From: CAIVAT01 sp037137455
GTDB lineage: Bacteria; Bacteroidota; Bacteroidia; Bacteroidales; FEN-979
NCBI GenBank assembly: GCA_037137455.1
Contig: JBAXKG010000067.1
Location: 1 to 13,020 of the forward strand
Direction of reading: 5' to 3'
Length of the DNA: 13,020 nt
Part shown: piece by piece, positions 7,421 through 13,020 of the stretch
How the letters are laid out: every line of letters starts with the position of its first letter
Numbering within the stretch: the first letter of the stretch is position 1
Translations under genes and position numbers: made by a program
The notes under the pieces: generated by a model
Seen by the model: only the letters and a program-made list of their open reading frames with translations
Database searches by the model: none
What the model was told of the DNA's origin: nothing

Positions 7421-7569
7421 CGCATGAAGCTGCACCAAAAGTAAGAAATTAATAAGAAGATGCTAACAATAATGATGCAATTGAAACAATTTGTATATTT
7501 TTGGCCAGCTATTTTATCACAATCATATAACCAGTAATCAAACACAAAATTCACCAATAAAACTTTATC
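7421..7569. promoter_or_regulatory. Divergent intergenic region between cca and the phosphate-uptake genes
   Basis: These 149 bases separate two divergent transcripts and hold no credible gene. On the + strand TATTTTTG at 7496-7503 matches the Bacteroidota downstream promoter box and would start a transcript about 60 bases before 7570, but no TTTG stands at the right distance upstream. On the - strand TACTTTTG (plus 7436-7443) is a perfect box, yet it lies only about 16 bases before the cca ATG, and the nearest TTG is 23 bases further up. Both assignments are weak. I see no Pho-box-like repeat. Confidence 0.3.
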
Positions 7570-8196
7570 ATGTTACGAGGACTACTCCCCCGGGAATATG
7601 CCTTTTTCGATTATTTCGAAAGGCTTATGAGCATTAACATCCAGATCAGTATTGAATTTCTGGCTATGGTAAAAGAGAAAAAACATCCTGAGGTTGCCAC
7701 GAAAGCAATCAAACGTCTCGAGCGTGAAGCGGATAAAACTGCGAAAGAATGTATTGATCTTTTGCACAAGACATTCATCACACCAATTGACCGTGATCAG
7801 ATTTATCAATTGGTAAAAGGTCTCGATGATTTTGCAGATCAGATGAATGCAGCCACATTCCGTTTGTTTTATTATGATATTGAAGAGCTCCGGCCCGATA
7901 CATTGGAATTCGCAAAGATTATCCATAGCAGTAACCTGGTACTCGAAGAAGCTGTAAAAGATCTCAGAAATACTAAGAAGAACAGCAAAATGATCAGGGA
8001 AAAATGCGCCCAGATCCATGAACTCGAAAATCAGGCTGATGATATTTCAAGGATCGCCATTGCCAATCTTTTCAAAACCAATGATGTAATGGTTATCATA
8101 AAATGGAAAGAGGTTTTTGAACGTCTCGAGAAATCCGTCGACAGGGTTGAAAGAGTGGCAAGTACTATTGAAAGTATCCTGATTGATAATGCCTGA
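7570..8196 (+). CDS. DUF47 / PhoU-like phosphate transport accessory protein
   Basis: This is a 208-residue all-helical cytosolic protein of the DUF47 family (PF01865), distantly related to PhoU. It shows the paired acidic metal-binding patterns of the fold: E51xxxD55 within RLEREADKTAKE, the TPIDRDQIYQLVKGLDDFADQM segment (71-92) with D74 and D76, and ELENQADDISRIA (151-163). The opening MLRGLLPREYAFFDYFERL is also typical of the family. DUF47 genes lie just ahead of PiT transporter genes in many bacteria and the product is thought to modulate the transporter; the gap here is 30 bases, so one operon is likely. Enzymatic activity is not indicated. The ATG at 7570 begins exactly at the conserved N-terminus. 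Confidence 0.92.
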   Translation: MLRGLLPREYAFFDYFERLMSINIQISIEFLAMVKEKKHPEVATKAIKRLEREADKTAKECIDLLHKTFITPIDRDQIYQLVKGLDDFADQMNAATFRLFYYDIEELRPDTLEFAKIIHSSNLVLEEAVKDLRNTKKNSKMIREKCAQIHELENQADDISRIAIANLFKTNDVMVIIKWKEVFERLEKSVDRVERVASTIESILIDNA

Positions 8197-8226
8197 TGAC
8201 TTTTACAATTCTTTTATAAAATATTT

Positions 8227-9258
8227 ATGGATTCAATAATAGTTATTGTTGTCATAACTATCGCGGTTGCTCTTTTATTTGATATTATCAATGGATTTCA
8301 CGATGCGGCAAATTCAATTGCCACGATCGTTTCCACAAGAGTACTATCTCCTAAATTTGCTGTTTTCTGGGCAGCATTTTTCAATTTTGCCGCGATGTTC
8401 ATTTTTGCTCCGAAGGTTGCCAATACCATTGCCAAGATCGTGATTATTGACCCGGCTGATCCGGCTTTTCTTTATATCATTCTTACCGGGCTTATCGGAG
8501 CGATTATATGGGATTTGATCACATGGTGGTACGGGCTCCCATCCAGCTCATCTCATGCACTCATCGGAGGTCTTGTTGGGGCAGGTATGGCATATAAAGG
8601 TTTGAGTATCATTCACTGGTCAAAAGTTGCACAAACAGCCACATTTATTCCTGTTGCTCCATTGATCGGCGTGATACTTGGTTTTGGTTTTATGCTGGGT
8701 TTGATATGGATATTTCATAAAATGTCGCCAAAGAAGGTCGATAACGTTTTCCGCCGCGGACAGATTTTATCAGCAGCATTGTACTCTCTTGGACATGGAG
8801 GAAATGATGCACAGAAAACTATGGGCGTGATCGTTGCATTGTTGATCGCTGCAGGGATTTTTACACCGGATGTAAAGCTTTCCCTAATGAATTGGGACAC
8901 ACTGTGGATAATATTGGTTTGTCATATTGCCATGGCAATCGGAACTGCTCTTGGAGGTTGGAGAATTGTAAAAACCATGGGAATGAAGCTGACAAAATTA
9001 AAACCCGTTCATGGTTTTGCAGCTGAAACATCTGGAGCTCTTACTATATTTCTGGCGACCGGTCTTGGAGTTCCAATTTCAACCACACACACCATTGCCG
9101 GTTCAATTATCGGAGTTGGCGCTGTAACGAACCTGACGGGGATCAAATGGAAAATAGCAATTAATATTGTGATAGCCTGGGTTCTCACTATCCCTGCATC
9201 AGCTATTGTTTCCGCTCTTTGTTTCTGGCTCGCGCAGGCTCTTCACCCCGGATTCTGA
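8227..9258 (+). CDS. pit: PiT-family inorganic phosphate transporter
   Basis: This is an inner-membrane low-affinity phosphate transporter, 343 residues with about ten predicted helices. The two inverted PHO4-type signatures are both present: GFHDAANSIAT (23-33) in the first half and GHGGNDAQKTMGVI (189-202) in the second. Each is followed by its SSSSHALIGG-like re-entrant segment: GLPSSSSHALIGG (103-115) and GVPISTTHTIAGSIIGVG (281-298). Members carry metal-phosphate complexes or phosphate with H+ or Na+; which ion is used cannot be read here. The protein is shorter than E. coli PitA because it lacks the long central cytoplasmic loop, which is usual in this phylum. It follows the DUF47 gene by 30 bases. 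Confidence 0.95.
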   Translation: MDSIIVIVVITIAVALLFDIINGFHDAANSIATIVSTRVLSPKFAVFWAAFFNFAAMFIFAPKVANTIAKIVIIDPADPAFLYIILTGLIGAIIWDLITWWYGLPSSSSHALIGGLVGAGMAYKGLSIIHWSKVAQTATFIPVAPLIGVILGFGFMLGLIWIFHKMSPKKVDNVFRRGQILSAALYSLGHGGNDAQKTMGVIVALLIAAGIFTPDVKLSLMNWDTLWIILVCHIAMAIGTALGGWRIVKTMGMKLTKLKPVHGFAAETSGALTIFLATGLGVPISTTHTIAGSIIGVGAVTNLTGIKWKIAINIVIAWVLTIPASAIVSALCFWLAQALHPGF

Positions 9259-9270
9259 TTCGATCAGAAT
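9252..9270 (+). terminator. Stem-loop over the pit stop codon, possible transcript end
   Basis: ATTCTGAT (9252-9259) and ATCAGAAT (9263-9270) form a perfect 8-bp stem with a three-base loop, and the TGA stop of pit (9256-9258) sits inside the stem. The stem is AT-rich and is followed by TGC and a run of A rather than T, so it is not a classical intrinsic terminator. It may protect the transcript's 3' end, or it may be chance. Confidence 0.3.
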
Positions 9271-9316
9271 TGCAAAAAAAATTGTTGTAACCATCTCTGG
9301 TAATATGCTTTTAATG

Positions 9317-9324
9317 TATATTTG
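9317..9324 (+). promoter_or_regulatory. Candidate promoter downstream box of the isocitrate dehydrogenase operon
   Basis: TATATTTG is a perfect TAnnTTTG box. The best upstream partner is TCTG (9296-9299) with a 17-base spacer, a little short and one base off TTTG. Transcription would begin near 9331, giving a leader of about 37 bases before the ATG at 9368. A single transcript for the next three genes is plausible since no other box is seen in their gaps. Confidence 0.4.
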
Positions 9325-9367
9325 TTAAAAAATTCACACTCAATTTCACGAATAAAATAACACTTTT

Positions 9368-10561
9368 ATGGCAAAGAGAACAATCGTAGCCATGCCTGGC
9401 GACGGCATTGGCAAAGTAGTGCTTAATGAGGCCATCCGCGTGTTGGATGCAGCCGGTTTTGATGCAGAATACGTTCATGGTGATATTGGCTGGGAATTCT
9501 GGTGCAAAGAGGGCGATCCATTTCCTGCGCGTACACAGAAACTCCTGGAACAACATAAAATCGGTCTTTTCGGCGCGATTACATCAAAACCAAAAGATAA
9601 AACAGAAGCCGAACTGGATCCTGAACTGAAAGGAAAAGGACATGTTTACTACAGTCCTATTGTAAGTATGCGTCAAAAATATGACCTTGATATCTGCATG
9701 CGTCCTTGTAAAACCTTTACAGGCAACCCTTTGAATTTTATCCGTCGTGGTTTTGGAGGAGTTATTGAAGAGCCTGTGATCGACAGCATGATATTCAGGC
9801 AGAACACTGAGTGTTTGTATGGTGGCGTTGAATGGACAAATCCCCCCGATCAGGTATATGACGCCCTCATGACCCATAAAAAATTCAAAGAGAATTTTGC
9901 ATGGTGTCCCCGTCCGGAACTGGCAGTTTCAACGCGGATCTTTACGAAAAAATACACGACCAGGATAGTCAAAGCCGCTTTCGAATATGCAAAGGAAAGA
10001 GGTTTTGATACTGTGACGGTTTGCGAAAAGCCTAATGTAGTTCGTGAAACTTCAGGTATGATGCTGAAGGCAGCCCACGAACTGGCAAAGACCGAATATC
10101 AGGGTATAAAAGTACAGGATACCAATATCGATGCCCAGATGATGTGGCTCACCAAAAACCCCGAGATTTACCATGTAATCGTTGCAGGAAACATGTTCGG
10201 AGATATTGTTTCCGATGGTTTTGCAGGCTTGATCGGCGGACTTGGTTTTGCATGCAGCGCCAATATCGGCCCGGAGATTGCAGTTTTCGAGCCCACCCAT
10301 GGATCTGCTCCAAAGTATGCAGCGTTTAATCCGTCAATTGTCAATCCAACAGCCATGATACTTTCAGCCGTAATGATGCTCGAACATATAGGCGAGATGG
10401 AAATGGCCGCGAAGATTTCCAAAGCAGTTGCCAAGGTTGTATTAGAAGGGAAAGTAATGACCTACGATATGATGAAACTGCCCGGCACACCTGAAGCATT
10501 CAGTAAGGGAGCCGCAACCACTCAACAGATGGCTGATGCAATCATTGCTAAACTGAAATAA
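9368..10561 (+). CDS. Isocitrate/isopropylmalate dehydrogenase family protein, probably NADP-type isocitrate dehydrogenase
   Basis: This is a cytosolic beta-decarboxylating dehydrogenase of 397 residues. GDGIGK (11-16) starts the fold. Substrate-binding residues line up as S96, R102 (SMRQKYDL), R112 (CMRP) and R144 (IFRQN); the catalytic pair is Y151 (LYGGVEW) and K221 (CEKPNVV); GNMFGDIVSD (274-283) supplies metal-binding Asp279 and Asp283. The cofactor loop HGSAPKYA (311-318) has Lys316-Tyr317, the pair that marks NADP use in E. coli Icd, where NAD enzymes have Asp-Ile. That and the aconitase-type gene two places on favour isocitrate as substrate, but the Asn of the Icd SxN motif is Ile98 here, so isopropylmalate or homoisocitrate is not excluded. 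It would produce 2-oxoglutarate and reduced cofactor. No isopropylmalate synthase gene lies in the window. Confidence 0.82.
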   Translation: MAKRTIVAMPGDGIGKVVLNEAIRVLDAAGFDAEYVHGDIGWEFWCKEGDPFPARTQKLLEQHKIGLFGAITSKPKDKTEAELDPELKGKGHVYYSPIVSMRQKYDLDICMRPCKTFTGNPLNFIRRGFGGVIEEPVIDSMIFRQNTECLYGGVEWTNPPDQVYDALMTHKKFKENFAWCPRPELAVSTRIFTKKYTTRIVKAAFEYAKERGFDTVTVCEKPNVVRETSGMMLKAAHELAKTEYQGIKVQDTNIDAQMMWLTKNPEIYHVIVAGNMFGDIVSDGFAGLIGGLGFACSANIGPEIAVFEPTHGSAPKYAAFNPSIVNPTAMILSAVMMLEHIGEMEMAAKISKAVAKVVLEGKVMTYDMMKLPGTPEAFSKGAATTQQMADAIIAKLK

Positions 10562-10564
10562 ATC

Positions 10565-10616
10565 ATTCAACAATTCAATAATTCAATAATTTAACAATTC
10601 AACAATTCAACAATTC
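10565..10616 (+). repeat. Six-copy 8-bp tandem repeat, ATTCAAYA
   Basis: Six consecutive 8-bp units run from 10565 to 10612: ATTCAACA, ATTCAATA, ATTCAATA, ATTTAACA, ATTCAACA, ATTCAACA. A partial unit ATTC follows at 10613-10616. They fill almost the whole 60-base gap between the dehydrogenase stop and the ATG at 10622, leaving no ribosome-binding site. Units differ at only two positions. The 8-base period is not a multiple of three and the array lies outside coding sequence. Copy number could change by slippage. Related units occur at 11170 and, inverted, at 13002. Confidence 0.9.
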
Positions 10617-10621
10617 CAAAT

Positions 10622-11170
10622 ATGACCGATACTGTAAAAAATCTTTGGCCGGAGTTGCTGTGGATCCAGGATCCCGACCTCCGTGAGAAAACTGCAAAAA
10701 CATGGGAACTGGCGCTCGAAAAGAGCGTTTTGACACCCGATGATCTGAATAAAATTCCTTTTACTTTGCTCGCCGGTCCCGACCTGAAGGTATCATTTAT
10801 GGCACACAAAAGATGCGTGGTACATGTGGCGCGTGATGCAGGAAACAAGATGAATGAATTTTTCAAGGATGATCTGCCGGTAAACATGGATGTGCTTATT
10901 GCCGGCGCTATCCTTGCCGATGTCGGTAAATTGCTCGAATACGAACTGGATGTTACCGGAAAATCATTCCAGGGGAAATACGGCAAATACCTCCGTCATC
11001 CCTTCTCCGGTGTCTCTTTGGCTGAACAGTGCGGTGTTCCTGCTGCGGTATGTCACATTATTGCCACCCATGCAGGTGAAGGCGATATGGTGAAACGCAC
11101 GACTGAAGCCTTTGTGGTTCATCATGCCGATTTTATGACCTTTGAACCGTTCAGGGAGAGATTAAAATAA
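10622..11170 (+). CDS. HD-domain-like protein with altered HD dyad
   Basis: This is a 182-residue cytosolic protein. The pattern VVHVAR (66-71), GAILADVGKLLEYE (95-108), RHPFSG (125-130), HIIATHAGEGD (145-155) and VVHHADFMTF (165-174) follows an HD-type metal phosphohydrolase in order and spacing, closest in style to RNase Y and HDIG proteins. The HD dyad reads Ala99-Asp100: the His that would bind the first metal is missing, while H68, H126, H150, H167 and D170 remain. It may therefore be catalytically impaired, bind a single metal, or use another His. The dehydrogenase is 60 bases upstream and the aconitase-type gene 31 bases downstream, which suggests a role linked to them. I know of no established function for this type. 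The ATG at 10622 is the first in frame after the repeat. Confidence 0.72.
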   Translation: MTDTVKNLWPELLWIQDPDLREKTAKTWELALEKSVLTPDDLNKIPFTLLAGPDLKVSFMAHKRCVVHVARDAGNKMNEFFKDDLPVNMDVLIAGAILADVGKLLEYELDVTGKSFQGKYGKYLRHPFSGVSLAEQCGVPAAVCHIIATHAGEGDMVKRTTEAFVVHHADFMTFEPFRERLK

Positions 11171-11195
11171 TTCAATCACTCAATCACTCAATCAA
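11170..11195 (+). repeat. Three-copy 8-bp tandem repeat, ACTCAATC type
   Basis: ATTCAATC (11170-11177), ACTCAATC (11178-11185) and ACTCAATC (11186-11193) are consecutive 8-bp units, followed by AATAACCT up to the ATG at 11202. The first unit begins with the last A of the HD-like gene's TAA stop. Period and core match the array at 10565. The 11 bases ATTCAATCACT (11170-11180) recur as their exact reverse complement at 13002-13012. Confidence 0.85.
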
Positions 11196-11201
11196 TAACC
11201 T

Positions 11202-13001
11202 ATGACAATCATCGAAAAAATCATCTCAGCCCATTCCGGCCAAAAGTCAGTAAAGCCTGGCGATATTGTTGATGTTATCATCGATACCCGCGCTGCACGC
11301 GATTTTGGAGGTGCAAACGTTGTAAAGAACCTTCTTGACAATGGTTTGACTATTGAGGACGCCAGAAAAACAATTTTCACCTTCGACTGCAACCCGGGAG
11401 GTTCGGATCAAAAATATGCGGCAAATCAGCATTATTGCCGGCAGTATGCGCGTGAAAATGACATCAGGGTGTACGATGTGGATGCCGGGATCGGAACGCA
11501 CCTTGCCATCGACAACGGACTTGCATGGCCGGGGAGTACGTTTGTTTCGACCGATTCCCATGCCAATATAATGGGCGCAATTGCATCCTTTGGCCAGGGA
11601 ATGGGCGATCAGGACATTGCTGCGGCCTGGGCAAAGGGAGCCGTGTGGTTTAAAGTTCCATCCTCAGTAAAAATCAACCTGACTGGAAAAAGGCCTGCCG
11701 GGTTATCAGCCAAGGATATTGTTTTGAATCTCCTCTCAATCTTCGGAGCCAATAAACTCCTGGGATATTCAGTTGAAATATATGGTGAAGAAACTGAAAA
11801 CCTCACCCTCGCTGAGCGGATCACAATTGCTTCGATGGGTACTGAAATGGGCGCCATTATCATTATCTTTCCTACCTCTGATTCGCTACTCCGTGAGTTG
11901 AAAAAGTCAACCGGTAAAGAGTATCCATCAGTTACTGCCGGTGTTGATGCGAAATATGAGAAAACCTTCGAAATAGATATTAGCAAATTCGTAGTGATGG
12001 TAGCTAAACCCGGGCATCCTCATGATGATATTTCGATCGATCAGGTTCGCAACATGAAAATTGATTCGGGCTTCATCGGAAGCTGCACCAACGGACGTAT
12101 TGAAGATCTTCGTGTTGCCGCATCAGTACTTAAAGGCCGGAAAGTAGCCCCGGGCGTGGTACTTAAAATCGTTCCCGCTACTGATGCCATTTGGAGAAAG
12201 GCCATGGATGAAGGTTTAATTCAAATCTTCAAAGAGGCAGGGGTTATGGTTTCCAATGCAGGTTGCGCGGGTTGTGCCGCCGGTCAGGTTGGTCAGAACG
12301 GCCCTGGCGAAGTGACTATAAGTACCGGAAACCGGAATTTTGAAGGAAAACAGGGAAAAGGATTTGTATATCTCGCCTCCCCTGAAGTTGTTGCAGCATC
12401 AGCGGTTGCAGGATTTATCACGACTCCGGACCTGATCCCTGCACACCCTGCAGAATTTGGGAAAACAGGATCCATTAAATCTACGGTTAAAGAAAAAATC
12501 AGGAATAAAAAACAGACTGTTGTTGAGGGAAGCGTTTGGATTATTCCAAAAGATGATATTGATACCGATATGATTTTTCACAACCGGTACCTGACTATCA
12601 CCGACATTAAGGAGATGGGACAATATACCTTCGATAACCTCAAGGGATTTGAAGATTTTGCTAAAAAGGCCAAACCTGGCGATATTGTTATCACCCAGAA
12701 GAATTTCGGCGCCGGCAGTTCCCGTCAGCAGGCCGTAGATTGCTTCCTATCACTTGGGATCAGCTGCATCGTGGCCGAATCATATGGCGCAATTTATGAA
12801 CGTAATGCAATAAATGCAGCAATGCCCATTCTAACCTATGCACCTGAATCGCTTGCTCTGGTTGATCTTCAACACGGAGATGCAATAAAAATTGATTTCG
12901 TTACAGGAGAATTGACTAACCTGAGAAGCAAGAAAACTGCACTCATTAATAAGTTCTATGATGCCCAGCTGGCAATTTATCAGAACGGGGGGCTATTATA
13001 G
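11202..13001 (+). CDS. Aconitase/3-isopropylmalate dehydratase family protein, large and small subunits fused
   Basis: This is a 599-residue cytosolic [4Fe-4S] hydro-lyase. The LeuC-like part (about 1-420) has STDSHANIMGAIASFGQGMGD (116-136), GSCTNGR (293-299; cluster ligand Cys295) and AGCAGCAAGQ (353-362; ligands Cys355 and Cys358), then STGNRNFEGKQGKG (374-387). After a basic linker (about 421-440), the LeuD-like swivelling part (about 441-599) has DDIDTDMIFHNRYL (451-464) and KNFGAGSSRQQAVDCF (500-515) with catalytic Ser-Arg. Leucine-pathway dehydratases usually keep these as two proteins; this is a natural fusion, shorter than E. coli AcnA and AcnB at about 600 residues. Aconitate hydratase is the most likely job given the neighbouring dehydrogenase. 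The specificity loop reads YLTI, which does not decide between citrate, isopropylmalate and homocitrate. GSSRQQA replaces the commoner GSSREHA or GSSREWA. Confidence 0.83.
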   Translation: MTIIEKIISAHSGQKSVKPGDIVDVIIDTRAARDFGGANVVKNLLDNGLTIEDARKTIFTFDCNPGGSDQKYAANQHYCRQYARENDIRVYDVDAGIGTHLAIDNGLAWPGSTFVSTDSHANIMGAIASFGQGMGDQDIAAAWAKGAVWFKVPSSVKINLTGKRPAGLSAKDIVLNLLSIFGANKLLGYSVEIYGEETENLTLAERITIASMGTEMGAIIIIFPTSDSLLRELKKSTGKEYPSVTAGVDAKYEKTFEIDISKFVVMVAKPGHPHDDISIDQVRNMKIDSGFIGSCTNGRIEDLRVAASVLKGRKVAPGVVLKIVPATDAIWRKAMDEGLIQIFKEAGVMVSNAGCAGCAAGQVGQNGPGEVTISTGNRNFEGKQGKGFVYLASPEVVAASAVAGFITTPDLIPAHPAEFGKTGSIKSTVKEKIRNKKQTVVEGSVWIIPKDDIDTDMIFHNRYLTITDIKEMGQYTFDNLKGFEDFAKKAKPGDIVITQKNFGAGSSRQQAVDCFLSLGISCIVAESYGAIYERNAINAAMPILTYAPESLALVDLQHGDAIKIDFVTGELTNLRSKKTALINKFYDAQLAIYQNGGLL

Positions 13002-13020
13002 AGTGATTGAATTATTGAAT
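13002..13020 (-). repeat. Inverted 8-bp repeat units after the aconitase-type gene
   Basis: Read on the - strand this stretch gives ATTCAATA (13013-13020), ATTCAATC (13005-13012) and the start of ACTC (13002-13004), the same units and phase as at 10565 and 11170 but inverted. The array begins right after the TAG stop and runs off the window, so its full length is unknown. Confidence 0.8.

Noticed and set aside
7351..7557. Small hydrophobic - strand frame in the cca upstream region
   Set aside because: It overlaps the 5' end of cca in another frame, its start lies in AT-rich intergenic DNA, and nothing supports expression.
7421..7569. A Pho-box or other phosphate-responsive operator ahead of the DUF47/pit genes
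   Set aside because: No repeated motif with the expected spacing was found; only a promoter-like box without a good upstream partner.
7582..8019. 145-codon frame antisense to the DUF47 gene
   Set aside because: The sense gene matches a known family over its full length; the antisense frame has no family features.
10565..10616. Tandem repeat as a CRISPR array
   Set aside because: Units are only 8 bp with no spacers between them.
10591..10986. 131-codon frame antisense to the HD-like gene and the repeat
   Set aside because: Its composition is Ser/Phe-rich as expected from a mirror of coding sequence, and it runs through the tandem repeat.

Overview
The window looks like a chromosomal segment of a member of the Bacteroidota, probably Bacteroidales or a close relative. 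The evidence is a LytS/LytTR two-component pair, a pRiA4b ORF-3-like gene placed against miaA, a DUF3108 protein, an AT-leaning base composition, almost no strong Shine-Dalgarno sites, and several matches to the Bacteroidota promoter form TTTG-N(about 20)-TAnnTTTG. Most of it is housekeeping. I see no phage, transposase, CRISPR, rRNA or tRNA gene.

Layout. (1) Positions 1-914, + strand: the 3' end of a LytS-type sensor histidine kinase overlaps a LytTR response regulator by ATGA. (2) 1064-4199, + strand: an APC-family amino acid permease, a secreted DUF3108 protein and a BadF/BadG-type sugar kinase, with gaps of only 12 and 13 bases, so probably one operon. A candidate promoter with an 11-bp-period direct repeat precedes it. 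(3) 4211-7420, - strand: cca (tRNA CCA-adding enzyme), a pRiA4b ORF-3-like protein with a repetitive Pro-Lys linker and acidic tail, and miaA. The unknown protein lies between two tRNA-maturation enzymes and overlaps miaA by 11 bases. (4) 7570-9258, + strand: a PhoU-like DUF47 protein and a PiT-family phosphate transporter. (5) 9368-13001, + strand: a decarboxylating dehydrogenase of the isocitrate/isopropylmalate family with NADP-type residues, an HD-like protein whose HD dyad reads A-D, and an aconitase-superfamily enzyme with large and small subunits fused. The two enzymes together would convert citrate to 2-oxoglutarate.

The least expected structure is in region 5. Both gaps inside the gene set consist almost wholly of an 8-bp tandem repeat (ATTCAAYA, or the variant ACTCAATC). 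The same unit resumes in inverted orientation right after the aconitase stop codon, so that gene is bracketed by inverted copies. Two other points deserve attention: the A6 run at the DUF3108 start, where one extra A would turn a rare TTG start into an ATG start with a standard signal peptide; and the missing HD histidine. No single feature proves a new system. The dehydrogenase/HD-like/aconitase trio and the tRNA-cluster unknown are the best candidates for unrecorded function.
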